Notes: generated from the sequence alone by a model not told the origin. 64,000 bases of DNA from Limonium bicolor (GCA_023374045.1 CM041776.1:471685375-471749374), one strand, 5' to 3'; positions 12,162 to 25,631 are shown, counted from the stretch's first letter. Numbers and translations are program-made.

Positions 12162-15100
12162 GTATTCGGTATCTAACATACACGAATTAAGATTAGTACC
12201 GAATCTACTAAGGTAAATGAAGAACTAATCCAATCAGACACGCGTTCCCTATAGTACTGTTTCCTCCTTCTTCTTTGATGAAGCATCAGATCGAGCAAAT
12301 AAAAACTAGGAACCAGAGGAAAATTCAGGCGACAGTTTCTATTTTATTTCTAACACCCATACTCCTTGTAAATTGAGACCACCATTCCCTAGCCTCACTC
12401 ATCTCTGACTCCCTCATCCTTACCGTAGCATCATCTGAATCCAGAAAAGAAAAGAGTATATAGCAGCAGACCATCGACTTACCTTGGTTCTGTCTGGAAA
12501 CAAGAAAAAACAATATATAACTACAAACTGCTATCGGTCGCTGCACTTGGAGAATCAGACAGAGAATTATGTCACACCATGTCCCAATGCCGGTTTTGAT
12601 TACCACATGATTAATCAAGGAAACATTCATCTAGGGGACAACAATCACTCCTGGTTCTCACCTTGATTTCAAAAAAAAATGTGCAACTGACGGGAGGTGT
12701 GCATCAGAGTGTGTCTCCTCCAACCTCCACGCACCAGAGGGCATATCTTCTCAACTTCCACCAAATGTTCATGGGAACTCTATCCCACTATCAACTATCC
12801 CATGCCTCCGATGTAAATTAAAACTTCTGCTTCAGTCTATCTCCTCTTGACAATTGCATGCCCATGCCCACAGCCAGCAGACAGGAATACCTGCTGTTAC
12901 TCATGCGGGATGGTAAGCCTAGTCTCCAAAGCTATGTTTCTGTCCTCCTGTTTTCTTCTGTTTTCTCTGTTAGGTCTGACCTACTACTACACTCTTCCTG
13001 TATAGCAAATCTCCTTGCAACCAGCTACATCTTCGTTCGAAGGAAACTGATAGATAGCCGGCACTCCGGTCTTAAATAGCAGATGCAGGTAAACTGTAAT
13101 AGCCCGCGATTTTTCTATGCTTCTGTTGTGCAAATCGGTTGGAGATTACTCAACCCAATTCTCCTTTGTTCCCTGTCATGCATCAACTACTCATGCAGTC
13201 TCCTAGGCATCATCGAGGCTATCCTAGATAGAAGTTGCTCAAAACAGCTCTTGAAACGTAAGAACAAGCTCAGTTTACTCCAGTCAATATATGTTCTGTC
13301 TTTCCAAGGCCTAGCACGTTTCTGAAGGTATACAGCAGTTGCCCAAGCTTCTCATTTCCTTCTGTACTATGCCGAGAATATTTTCCCCTACTGCCTGACT
13401 CATCCCTCTTCATCGTTGGCGCGGCATTCCCTGTAAAATAAACTCAGGAATAGTGTCAAACTCTCCAGAGAGAAGAGCCCATTTCTGTTTCAAAACAAAA
13501 CATGTAACCAGCTGTGGTTGAAGTCACCCAGGGACTGGAAGCATTATAACGTGCCAAGGACCAACCAAGAAATGAGCAGCTATCGAGTTGAACTGGTGAG
13601 CAACTTCTAAATCTGGCACATTATCAAACCACTCTCTGTCAGTGATGAATTTAGAATTTGTTTGATAGTTCTGTAGAGTCAAGAGATGAAGAGTGTAAAA
13701 CTTTTCATTGTTAATGTACCGATTTTTGCTTCTGTCTAACAGGGATTATATAGACAGAATTAAGGGATGAAAAATAAAGATTTCAAGGATAAAAACTAGG
13801 AAATATCTAAACTAACACTATCTTAACAGACTGCAGATAAAGAAGTGTAATCTTGATAAAATCTCTAAAGTAGAGAAACAAACTGCTAAAAATCTGTAAT
13901 AGAAAAACTAAGTGTTGAGCCCTTGTTACGATGGGCTGGGCCAATAGTCAGTTTTCAAACTATAACAAGAACCAGTAGCTTAGGATTGGTGGTATGAGTA
14001 ATATACTGGTTATTTGAGAACCTAGCCAGTTGGGATGAAAAAGAGAACTTTGAGGGGAAGTTGAAGACAGATTGATAATCTGAATCAAACACGGAAAAGA
14101 ATGCTCCAAGTTATCAGTTTCAGTTTTTTTTTAAAAATGCTGAACTTCCTTTTAGTTCTAGTTCGAGAGCATGTCTGTGGCATTAACCAGTTGTTTGGGA
14201 TGGGTTGGAGTCTGAAATCTCGTCGTATCATTTAAGTAAGATGGGGAGTGTTTTAAACAGTAGAGAAAACTGGTTTAATACTCTGAAAGTGGACTAGAAT
14301 ACAAAGTATACTGAAGTAGAAATTTCAGTTCCTGCAGTTTATGTTTCCTGTATAACTGAACTTAAGAGGAGTTGGTAATGTTGGTTTGGGTTGATCTTGA
14401 GTGTAAAAACTTTGATCAAACATTTGATTACTGAGTTAGCAGTTAGGGATAAATCACAAGACAGATTAATTCCAACAGAAGAGAAACAGAAAAGAGAATG
14501 ATCAATTTGGTGTTTTGCTCTCTGAAAGTTTGTTTTCTGTGTAACTGGGTGCAGAGAGTTGTTTTTTTAGGGGTTATAGTGGGGAGTGTTGAGAGCTCAA
14601 GGTTTTACTAAATCATCTGACTAGATGTGATAACACTTGGGAAATAGGAAGTCCAAATTCGAGGGTAAAGCAAACATTAAGGGGAGTGGAAGTCATCAGG
14701 TTTTGGTTTCAGAATTTCAAAGAAAAAGAAACTGCTGTCTCTGTGTAATTAGTACCGGAACTACATGGGTGTTTATTGTGTTGTCTTAGAGCTAGAAGGG
14801 TAATAAAATACATAATTTAGCAACTAAAGTAGTTGAGGGGAATTAAGAAACAGATTAGGTAACAAAAGCAAGATAACAGAAGAAAAAGAGAGCAGAGCTT
14901 AATACTTCAGTTGTTATGTTTCGGCTCCTGGAAGATTGTTTCTGTTTCAGGTGGTTAAGTTAAAGTCTCACTAATTAAGTTAACCAAGTGGGGATACACT
15001 GGGGGAGTTATAACCGATTCAGGAAGCTAAAATGAAGATGAGGGAGATGGTGCACAGAGTTGGGCTTTCTGAAATCCTTGTTTCTGTACCACTGGTTTAC

Positions 15101-17110
15101 CGAGGTATTAAGGGTGTGCAGTGGGTCAAGGACTAATCCAATATGTTGCTAAGATACTGGACTAGGTTGTTATATACATGTGAAGGTAAGGAGTCAGTTA
15201 AGGGAATTAAGACTGAAGGTCAATGTAGTGGAATACAGTGCTGCATGTTCCAGTTTTGGTTCTATAGTGCAGGTTCTGTATACAAAGAAAAACGAATGAC
15301 AGGAGGGATGTGAGTGTTGTATTGGGTTTGAAATAAACTTAAAACATTATTAATACACTTGAGTGAAGTTACATACACCCTTGGGTTGAATTAGAAGTTA
15401 ATCTAATAAGCTAACAGCAAGGATCAAAGAGGAATAAACTGATACTGTTCCAGTTTTCTTTTAACAGTTTTCCCTGATTGAGTGTTTCAGTATAACTGCA
15501 TTTCTGGAGTATTAAGAGTGTGAAATAGATCTAGAAATGAACTAGAACCTTACTATAGACCCACCTAAGAGAGTAAGCAACTTGGGGAAATTTAGGAAAC
15601 AGTTTAATACAGTAAACTGCAAGGCTAAGTGTAAGTGTGCACAAGGATGTGTTTCAGTTTTTCGATAAGTAGTAGCTTCTATACAAGGGTCTTACGGAGG
15701 TGTTAACATTGTTGCTCTAAGCTGGTTCCTAGGTCAAAACATCTCTAATACTATCAAGGGAGGTTGTAAACACTTCTGAGAAGATAGAAATCTAAGAAAT
15801 ACATCAGAGAAGGAGTTAGAGTGGAGGTATGCACAATTTGGTTGTTTCAGTTTTTGAGACTTGTGTCTCTGTTTGGTCAATATCCAGAAGTGTAAAGAGT
15901 GTGTTGTTAGTTACTTAATGAGCCCAAATCATGGCAAAAGCATTTGGTTAGGTTAATGAAACGTCTTGGGAAGTTTAGACACCCTTAGATACATTAAGAG
16001 TGTTATAATATAAGGTTATGTACAAGAACCTTGTTTCAGTTTTGAAACACTTAAGCCTCAGTATAAAGGAGTTCTAGAGATGATTGAGGAGTGTTATTGT
16101 GTAATTAATGGGCTTAAACCATAGCTATTAAGCTAAGAAGGGAATACACTCTAAGCAAGTTAAAGCTACCTTAGTTAAACTTGTTACAATTTAGCGTTTA
16201 AAATCCTCTAGAATAATAGCTAGGGGGAGTACTTATTTAACTCATATAACGATGATGTAAACGTCTTAGGAGTTAGATAATAATCTAAGGTGAGTACTTG
16301 GGAAGTTCTAAGGTTTAAAAATAACCGTACATTTAACGACTCACTTAGGGAATAACACCTAGTATAAATAAGATAAACTAGAATAAAATGTCGTCACATG
16401 AAATCATAAACTGACACATTGTTTGTAATTAACGCTAGGGTCGTAGCGAACTTCGACCAGGACTCCGTGTGTGAGACTACCTGCTTCTGATCCAGGTATG
16501 GACATGTGTGGTTCGTATGTTGCCGTGTTACACGGCTTGTGTGCTGTGTGCTCTGTGTGAAAAGACCTTAAGATCAAAGCATGAAATTGGATTGCTTGTT
16601 TATCATGTTGTATGGTTTCTATATCATTGTTGAGTATCATTGCGCGCACACAGTAGTTTAGTCCCTTTCGCGTTATGGAACTTTGAGATGAAACACAACG
16701 AACTATGTAATCAAGGAAACTACGTAAAGAGGAAACTCAACGAGAACCACAACGAACTATGAAAACAAAGAAAACTCTATGCGGGGAACTCCTCTCTAAC
16801 TATGGAGGACGTACTATGACACCCACTATGGTGTCTATTCATTAATGATAATGAAGAGCAAATCTCAATTGGTGGGACATGACAAACCACGTGGACAAAC
16901 AAAAGAACTATACAAAGAGAAAACTCCTCTCTAACTATAGAGGACCGCTAATGACACCCACTATGGTGTCGAGACTATAATGAGAACGAAACGAGAAGTA
17001 CCAAATGGTGGGACATGAGGATAACCCGGGAAGATGACATCTCGGGCCGCGCGGTATGGAATATTCGGGAGTTGGTATCTGCATCAGATCCTTCGCCCTT
17101 CTGTGTGGAG

Positions 17111-17329
17111 CATATCCCGGAGTCCAGAGGTGACTTCCGTGCTCTCGACCCTGGGTGTCGGGAATGGGGGAGTGACAAGTTGGTGAAGCACATCCCGGAG
17201 TCCAGAGGTGACTTCCGCTTCCTCGACCCTGGGTGTCGGGAATGAGGGAGTGACAAATTGGTGAAGCTTATCCTGGAGTCTAGAGGTGACTTCCGCTTCC
17301 TTGACCCTGGGTGTCGGGAATGGGGGACT
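17111..17329. repeat. 78 bp tandem repeat, about 2.8 copies (D 5' LTR)
   Basis: Units start at 17111, 17189 and 17267 and share the core GGTGACTTCCG...CGACCCTGGGTGTCGGGAATG. The period is a multiple of three. Frames are therefore open on both strands, which explains the small ORFs here. The same array is at 24393-24611 in the other LTR. Confidence 0.92.
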
Positions 17330-17386
17330 AGCTACGGAGGAGACGTCCTCCAACGTGCGGTGATAAAAGAATTCACAAATAATCCT

Positions 17387-17610
17387 TAAAGAAACAAGGA
17401 ACGATTAGCACCTACATAATGAAGTCTCGGGATCTAATCTATATCCCCTGACTCGGTGCCAGAGAATAAAGGAAAACTTGTGTAATGAGACCAAACAAAC
17501 AAGAGAAAGTCACAATGTGACCCTTTAAGAAACAAGGAATGAATAGCACCTACATAGTAAAGTCTCGGGATCTAACCTATTCCCCCTGACTCGGTGCAAG
17601 AGAAGAAATG
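17387..17610. repeat. Direct duplication of about 137 bp (D 5' LTR)
   Basis: Two diverged copies share AGAAACAAGGAA, TAGCACCTACATA, AGTCTCGGGATCTAA and CCCCTGACTCGGTGC in the same order. They are repeated in the 3' LTR near 24668-24890. I see no coding potential. Confidence 0.75.
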
Positions 17611-18349
17611 AAAACATGTGTAATGAGAACAAGAAAACAATACGTAATCTCTTGAATGATCCCATAGCGAGGATCGACGGTATAATATACCTACACACAC
17701 GTTGTATTATGTACTTGATTGTTGTTGCTACATTAGCAGCTTATGGTGCTGGTTTGCGTGTTGACATTACTATGCTACTTGCAAGTTGTGCTTGGTTGCT
17801 TTTGATATTGCTATGCTACCAATGAGTGTGTATGATATCACGATGTGCTGATGTGTGCTTTACTGCTTTATCATAGCATGTAAAATTAACTTAATAATAT
17901 TCGACCAATTAGTCGTGTGGCCCGGTAACATACGGGCTTCACACGTTCATACTCGGCATAGTTTTGCTGAGTCCTTTATTTTTACAGGTGATCATCTGGA
18001 ACGTGACGGAGTGTAGGTGAAGGACTATCATGGGGGTAGTCCACATGGCAAGACTTTTAGTAGTATGTTTTAATGTATGGGTTGTACTTTCGGTTTATGT
18101 TGTTGGATTAAGAACTTATATTGTAGACTCTCAGTACTCGGTTTGTATACTTTATGTTGTATTTGGACTTCGTTAAAGTTGGACTTCCAGTCATTCCGAC
18201 CGTAACTTGGAGTTAGTAATGAGGACTGTCAACCACGTGGGTGGTTGGCGTCTGTGACACCCGGATGGTGGTTATTCCGCTGCAAGCTAGTTTACATTAT
18301 CGTCGGGCGTTTCAATTAATCTAGGGATGTTTTATTCGGGGGTGTTACA

Positions 18350-19020
18350 GAAAGTGGTATCAGAGCGTAGTTGCGCTCTGATGACTGGAACAGAGGAGTA
18401 CCAAGTATAGGAAAACCTAAATTTGAGAAACAGGGTTACGGGTTAGTTTGTGAGGCTCGTTAGTTAGGGTCCATTTCAATCCGTAGGAAAACGCTGGAGA
18501 GGTAGAAAGCCTCCTCACACTCGGGAAAACCCGATCTGGCGTTTACACAATGGCATATAATCAATCCGGTAAGGAAAACTAGGTACCCCTATCTTTTCAT
18601 CAACGTTTCGGCTTAGTGTAGGGTACGGGGGCGTACCCCTCTTTTAAGGGGGGTAAGCGCGTTTTGTTTTGTATGTGTGTTGATTTATTATGATGTATTC
18701 CTACAACCACTCGTGGTTGGTTGGTAGGTTGTGTGTTTGGATTGTGTGTGAAAATGTTATGTACGCTATGTATGAATGAATGCCTTGGTTTGCACTTTAG
18801 CATGTTATACACATTGCTAGCTTCGTGGTCTACTATGAGAACTGGTGTGAAGCCACTGATGTGGCACGGTGCTTAGAAGCACCGAGCATTATAATTATGG
18901 GCTTAATCCTTTGGGTATCGATAATGAATGCGGGACTGGATCCCTAAGGTTACCAGGAGTGGAAAATATAAGTTAAGGAAGAAAGACTACGGGACGAAGT
19001 CTCTTTTAAGGGGGGTAAGT
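18350..19020 (+). other. D internal domain: PBS, leader, hairpin, two purine tracts
   Basis: PBS TGGTATCAGAGC is at 18355-18366. An overlapping hairpin (ATCAGAGCG / TAGTTG / CGCTCTGAT) spans 18359-18382. The leader runs to about 18600. It is followed by the hairpin GGGTACG-GGGG-CGTACCC (18621-18638) and AAGGGGGGTAAG (18646-18657). A near-identical tract AAGGGGGGTAAG (19008-19019) touches the 3' LTR. The layout looks like the ends of an E1-type interior joined after loss of gag and pol. No ORF of note is present. Confidence 0.88.
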
Positions 19021-19360
19021 TGAAACACCCCTGAATATTTACTCACATAAAATCATAAACGCGAGGAGAATATCCGAAAATAACGCGTTATATAATGCGG
19101 ACATAAAATAATTTATGAACAATTAAATTTAGCAACGTTATGTGTTAATATAGTCGTACTTATACATGTCCGAATACGAGAATACATGTACATAACGTTA
19201 TGATATTATAACGTTTTACATAATAAATAGTAACGTTGCATAACATCGTAATGTTGTAATATAAATGATAACGTCGCATAACTTTGTGACAAATAAATCA
19301 ATAAATATAACACGGTATGTTATATAGTCTTACATATATAAATAAGCAAGTTTAACTTGT

Positions 19361-19452
19361 AAAAAAAAAAAGGAGCAAATACGCTCCCGCTGAGGTTCGA
19401 TCCCAAGACCTCCCGTACCTTCCCCAAGTGCTTAACCGGTTGAGCTATGCTC
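19361..19452 (-). ncRNA. tRNA-like segment with T11 run (D 3' LTR)
   Basis: Copy of 12067-12161. The A-box region is unchanged. The T-loop carries a substitution (ATCGAAC instead of TTCGAAC), which would weaken the B box. This suggests no selection on the segment in this copy. Confidence 0.45.
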
Positions 19453-22400
19453 GTATTCGGTATCTAACATACACGAATTAAGATTAGTACCGAATCTACT
19501 AAGGTAAATGAAGAACTAATCCAATCAGACACGCGTTCCCTGTAGTACTGTTTCCTCCTTCTTCTTTGATGAAGCATCAGATCGAGCAAATAATAACTAG
19601 GAACCAGAGGAAAACTCAGGCGACAGTTTCTATTTTATTTCTAACACCCATACTCCTTGTAAATTGAGACCACCATTCCCTAGCCTCACTCATCTCTGAC
19701 TCCCTCATCCTTACCGTAGCCATATCTGAATCCAGAAAAGGAAAGAGTATATAGCAGCAGACCATCGACTTACCTTGGTTCTGTCTGGAAACAAGAAAAA
19801 AAAATATATAACTACAAACTGCTATCGGTCGCTGCACTTGGAGAATCAGACAGAGAATTATGTCACACCATGTCCCAATGCCGGTTTTGATTACCACATG
19901 ATTAATCAAGGAAACATTCATCTAGGGGACAACAATCACTCCCGGTTCTCACCTTGATTTCAAAAAAAAATAGTGCAACTGACGGGAGGTGTGCATCAGA
20001 GTGTGTCTCCTCCAACCTCCACGCACCAGAGGGCATATCTTCTCAACTTCCACCAAATGTTCATGGGAACTCTATCCCACTATCAACTATCCCATGCCTC
20101 CGATGTAAATTAAAACTTCTGCTTCAGTCTATCTCCTCTTGACAATTGCATGCCCATGCCCACAGCCAGACAGGAATACCTGCTGTTACTCATGCGGGAT
20201 GGTAAGCCTAGTCTCCAAAGCTATGTTTCTGTCCTCCCGTTTTCTTCTGTTTTCTCTGTTAGGTCTGACCTACTACTCCACTCTTCCTGTATAGCAAATC
20301 TCCTTGCAACCAGCTACATCTTCGTTCGAAGGAAACTGATAGATAGCCGGCACTCCGGTCTTGAATAGCAGATGCAGGTAAACTGTAATAGCCCGTGATT
20401 TTTCTATGCTTCTGTTGTGCAAATCTGTTGGAGATTACTCAACCCAATTCTCCTTTGTTCCCTGTCATGCATCAACTACTCATGCAGTCTCCTAGGCATC
20501 ATCGAGGCTATCCTGGATAGAAGTTGCTCAAAACAGCTCTTGTAACGTAAGAACAAGCTCAGTACTCCAGCCAATATCTGTTATGTCTTTCCAAGGCCTA
20601 GCACGTTTCTGAAGGTATACAGCAGTTGCCCAAGCTTCTCATTTCCTTCTGTACTATGCCGAGAATATTTTCCCCTACTGCCTGACTCATCCCTCTTCAT
20701 CGTTGGCGTGGCATTCCCTGTAAAATAAACTCAGGAATAGTGTCAAACTCTCTAGAGAGAAGAGCCCATTTCTGTTTCAAAACAAAACATGTAACCAGCT
20801 GTGGTTGAAGTCACCCAGGGACTGGAAGCATTATAACGTGCCAAGGACCAACCAAGAAATGAGCAGCTATCGAGTTGAACTGGTGAGCAACTTCTAAATC
20901 TGGCACATTATCAAACCACTCTCTGTCAGTGATGAATTTAGAATTTGTTTGATAGTTCTGTAGAGTCGAGAGATGAAGAGTGTAAAACTTTTCATTGTTA
21001 ATGTACCAATTTTTGCTTCTGTCTAACAAGGATTATATAGACAGAATTAAGGGATGAAAAATAAAGATTTCAAGGATAAAAACTAGGAAATATCTAAACT
21101 AACACTATCTTAACAGACTGCGGATAAAGAAGTGTAATCTTGATAAAATCTCTAAAGTAGAGAAACAAACTGCTAAAAATCTGTAACAGAAAAACTAAGT
21201 GTTGAGCCCTTGTTACGATGGGCTGGGCCAATAGTCAGTTTTCAAACTATAACAGGAACCAGTAGCTTAGGATTGGTGGTATGAGTAATATACTGGTTAT
21301 TGAGAACCTAGCCAGTTGGGAAGAAAAAGAAAACTTTGAGGGGAAGTTGAAGACAGATTGATAATCTGAATCAAACACGGAAAAGAATGCTCCAAGTTAT
21401 CAGTTTCAGTTTTTTTTAAAAATGCTGAACTTCTGTTTAGTTCCAGTTCGAGAGCATGTCTGTGGCATTAACCAGTTGTTTGGGATGGGTTGGAGTCTGA
21501 AATCTCGTCGTATCATTTAAGTAAGATGGGGAGTGTTTTAAACAGTAGAGAAAACTAGTTTAATACTCTGAAAGTGGACTAGAATACAAAGTACACTGAA
21601 GTTGTAATTTCAGTTCCTGCAGTTTCTGTTTCCTGTATAACTGAACTTAAGAGGAGTTGGTAATGTTGGTTTGGGTTGATCTTGAGTGTAAAAACTTTGA
21701 TCAAACATTTGATTACTGAGTTAGCAGTTAGGGATAAATCACAAGACAGATTAATTCCAACAGAAGAGAATAGCAAAGAGAATGATCAGTTTGGTGTTTT
21801 GCTCTCTGAAAGTTTGTTTTCTGTGTAACTGGGTGCAGAGAGTTGTTTTTTTAGGGGTTATAGTGGGGAGTGTTAAGAGCTCAAGGTTTTACTAAATCAT
21901 CTGATTAGATGTGATAACACTTGGGAAATAGGAAGTCCAAATTCGAGGGTAAAGCAAACATTAAGGGGAGTGGAAGTCATCAGGTTTTGGTTTCAGAATT
22001 TCAAAGAAAAAGAAACTGCTGTCTCTGTGTAATTAGTACCGGAACTACATGGGTGTTTATTGTGTTGTCTTAGAGCTAGAAGGGTAATAAAATACATAAT
22101 TTAGCAACTAAAGCAGTTGAGGGGAATTAAGAAACAGATTAGGTAACAAAAGTAAGATAACAGAAGAAAAAGAGAGCAGAGCTTAATACTTCAGTTGTTA
22201 TGTTTCGGCTCCTGGAAGATTGTTTCTGTTTCAGGTGGTTAAGTTAAAGTCTCACTAATTAAGTTAACCAAGTGGGGATACACTGGGGAGTTATAACCGA
22301 TTCAGGAAGCTAAATGAAGATGAGGGAGATGGTGCACAGAGTTGGGCTTTCTGAAATCCTTGTTTCTGTACCACTGGTTTACCGAGGTATTAAGGGTGTG

Positions 22401-24392
22401 CAGTGGGTCAAGGACTAATCCAATATGTTGCTAAGATACTGGACTAGGTTGTTATATACATGTGACGGTAAGGAGTCAGTTAAGGGAATTAAGACTGAAG
22501 GTCAATGTAGTGGAATACAGTGCTGCATGTTCCAGTTTTGGTTCTATAGTGCAGGTTCTGTATACAAAGAAAAACGAATGACAGGAGGGATGTGAGTGTT
22601 GTATTAGGTTTGAAATAAACTTAAAACATTATTAATACACTTGAGTGAAGTTACAGACACCCTTGGGTTGAATTAGAAGTTAATCTAATAAGCTAACAGC
22701 AAGGATCAAAGAGGAATAAACTGATCCTGTTCCAGTTTTCTTTTAACAATTTTCCTTGATTGAGTGTTTCAGTATAACTGCATTTCAGGAGTATTAAGAG
22801 TGTGAAATAGATCTAGAAATGAACTAGAACCTTACTATAGACCCACCTAAGAGAGTAAGCAACTTGGGGAAATTTAGGAAACAGTTTAATACAGTAAACT
22901 GCAACGCTAAGTGTAAGTGTGCACAAGGATGTGTTTCAGTTTTTCGATAAGTAGTAGCTTCTGTACAAGGGTCTTACGGAGGTGTTAACATTGTTGCTCT
23001 AAGCTGGTTCCTAGGTCAAAACAGCTCTAATACTATCAAGGGAGGTTGTAAACACTTCTGAGAAGATAGAAATCTAAGAAATACATCAGAGAAGGAGTTA
23101 GAGTGGAGGTATGCACAATTTGGTTGTTTCAGTTTTTGAGACTTGTGTCCCTGTTTGGTCAATATCCAGAAGTGTAAAGAGTGTGTTGTTAGTTACTTAA
23201 TGAGTCCAAATCATGGCAAAAGCATTTGGTTAGGTTAATGAAACATCTTGGGAAGTTTAGACACCCTTAGATACATTAAGAGTGTTATAATATAAGGTTA
23301 TGTACAAGAACCTTGTTTCAGTTTTGAAACACTTAAGCCTCAGTATAAAGGAGTTCTAGAGATGATTGAGGAGTGTTATTGTGTAATTAATGGGCTTAAA
23401 CCATAGCTATTAAGCTAAGGAGGGAATACACTCTAAGCAAGTTAAAGCTACCTTAGTTAAACTTGTTACAATTTAGCGTTTAAAATCCTCTAGAATAATA
23501 GCTAGGGGGAGTACTTATTTAACTCATATAACGATGATGTAAACGTCTTAGGAGTTAGATAATAATCTAAGGTGAGTACTTGGGAAGTTCTAAGGTTTAA
23601 AAATAACCGTACATTCAACGACTCACTTAGGGAATAACACCTGGTATAAATAAGATAAACTAGAATAAAATGTCGTCACATGAAATCATAAACTGACACA
23701 TTGTTTGTAATTAACGCTAGGGTCGTAGCGAACTTCGACCAGGACTCCGTGTGTGAGACTACCTGCTTCTGATCCAGGTATGGACATGTGTGGTTCGTAT
23801 GTTGCCGTGTTACACGGCTTGTGTGCTGTGTGCTCTGTGTGAAAAGACCTTAAGATCAAAGCATGAAATTGGATTGCTTGTTTATCATGTTGTATGGTTT
23901 CTATATCATTGTTGAGTATCATTGCGCGCACACAGTAGTTTAGTCCCTTTCACGTTATGGAACTTTGAGATGAAACACAACGAACTATGTAAACAAGGAA
24001 ACTACGTAAAGAGGAAACTCAACGAGAACCACAACGAACTATGAAAACAAAGAAAACTCTATGCGGGGAACTCCTCTCTAACTATGGAGGACGTACTATG
24101 ACACCCACTGTGGTGTCAATTCATTAATGATAATGAAGAGCAAATCTCAATTGGTGGGACATGACGAACCACGTGGACAAACAAAAGAACTATACAAAGA
24201 GAAAACTCCTCTCTAACTATAGAGGACCGCTAATGACACCCACTATGGTGTCGAGACTATAATGAGAACGAAACGAGAAGTACCAAATGGTGGGACATGA
24301 GGATAACCCGGGAAGACGACATCTCGGGCCGCGCGGTATGGAATATTCGGGAGTTGGTATCTGCATCAGATCCTTCGCCCTTCTGTGTGGAG

Positions 24393-24611
24393 CATATCCC
24401 GGAGTCCAGAGGTGACTTCCGCGCTCTCGACCCTGGGTGTCGGGAATGGGGGAGTGACAAGTTGGTGAAGCACATCCCGGAGTCCAGAGGTGACTTCCGC
24501 TTCCTCGACCCTGGGTGTCGGGAATGAGGGAGTGACAAATTGGTGAAGCTTATCCTGGAGTCTAGAGGTGACTTCCGCTTCCTCGACCCTGGGTGTCGGG
24601 AATGGGGGACT
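24393..24611. repeat. 78 bp tandem repeat (D 3' LTR)
   Basis: Same array as 17111-17329 with a few substitutions. Confidence 0.92.
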
Positions 24612-25631
24612 AGCTATGGAGGAGACGTCCTCCAACGTGCGGTGATAAAAGAATTCACAAATAATCCTTAAAGAAACAAGGAACGATTAGCACCTACATA
24701 ATGAAGTCTAGGGATCTAATCTATATCCCCTGACTCGGTGCCAGAGAATAAAGGAAAACTTGTGTAATGAGACCAAGCAAACAAGAGAAAGTCATAATGT
24801 GACCCTTTAAGAAACAAGGAATGAATAGCACCTACATAGTAAAGTCTCGGGATCTAACCTATTCCCCCTGACTCAGTGCAAGAGAAGAAATGAAAACATG
24901 TTTAATGAGAACAAGAAAACAATACGTAATCTCTTGAATGATCCCATAGCGAGGATCGACGGTATAATATACCTACGCACACGTTGTATTATGTACTTGA
25001 TTGTTGTTGCTACATTAGCAGCTTATGGTGCCGGTTTGCGTGTTGACATTACTATGCTACTTGCAAGTTGTGCTTGGTTGCTTTTGATATTGCTATGCTA
25101 CCAATGAGTGTGTATGATATCACGATGTGCTGATGTGTGCTTTACTGCTTTATCATAGCATGTAAAATTGACTTAATAATATTCGACCAATTAGTCGTGT
25201 GACCCGGTAACATACGGGCTTCACACGTTCATACTCGGCATAGTTTTGCTGAGTCCTTTATTTTTACAGGTGATCATCTGGAACGTGACGGAGTGTAGGT
25301 GAAGGACTATCATGCGGGTAGTCCACATGGCAAGACTTTTAGTAGTATGTTTTAATGTATGGGTTGTACTTTCGGTTTATGTTGTTGGATTAAGAACTTA
25401 TATTGTAGACTCTCGGTACTTGGTTTGTATACTTTATGTTGTATTTGGACTTCGTTAAAGTTGGACTTCCAGTCATTCAGACCGTAACTCGGAGTTAGTA
25501 ATGAGGACTGTCAACCACGTGGGTGGTTGGCGTCTGTGACACCCGGATGGTGGTTATTCCGCTGCAAGCTAGTTTACATTATCGTCGGGCGTTTCAATTA
25601 ATCTAGGGATGTTTTATTCGGGGGTGTTACA

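Larger units (their letters stand above)
11727..18349 (+). repeat. D 5' LTR (6.6 kb)
   Basis: It matches 19021-25631 along its whole length with scattered substitutions and small indels. Contents in order: AT-rich start; a tRNA-like segment with T-run on the minus strand (12067-12161); a long non-coding stretch with splice-like signals on the minus strand near 12430-12495; about 3 kb (13.5-16.4 kb) with no recognisable feature; short hairpins GACACC-CACTAT-GGTGTC (16818-16835, 16953-16970); a 78 bp tandem array (17111-17329); a duplicated segment of about 137 bp (17387-17610); and a 3' part related to the LTRs of E1 and C. Confidence 0.93.
11727..25631 (+). mobile_element. D: giant-LTR, minimal-interior non-autonomous chromovirus derivative
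   Basis: It starts TGAAACACCCC and ends GTGTTACA, flanked by the 5 bp duplication CAGAC. LTRs are 6623 bp (11727-18349) and 6611 bp (19021-25631) around only 671 bp of internal DNA. The interior has a tRNA-Met PBS, a leader like those of E1 and C, the 3' hairpin plus purine tract, and a PPT. It has no gag or pol. About 95% of the element is LTR. LTR divergence is about 1.3% in the segments I compared. It must be moved by proteins made elsewhere. C- or E1-type chromoviruses are natural candidates because the LTR 3' parts and leader are related. Confidence 0.93.
19021..25631 (+). repeat. D 3' LTR (6.6 kb)
   Basis: Second copy of 11727-18349. Differences are mostly single substitutions. The tRNA-like segment here (19361-19452) has a shorter T-run (11) and a substituted B box. 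Confidence 0.93.

Noticed and set aside
12325..12630. 101-codon minus ORF, repeated at 19616-19921
   Set aside because: Non-coding LTR of D; the frame crosses splice-like signals and the two copies differ at non-conservative sites.
16975..17353. Overlapping ORFs on both strands
   Set aside because: Produced by the 78 bp tandem repeat, whose period is a multiple of three.
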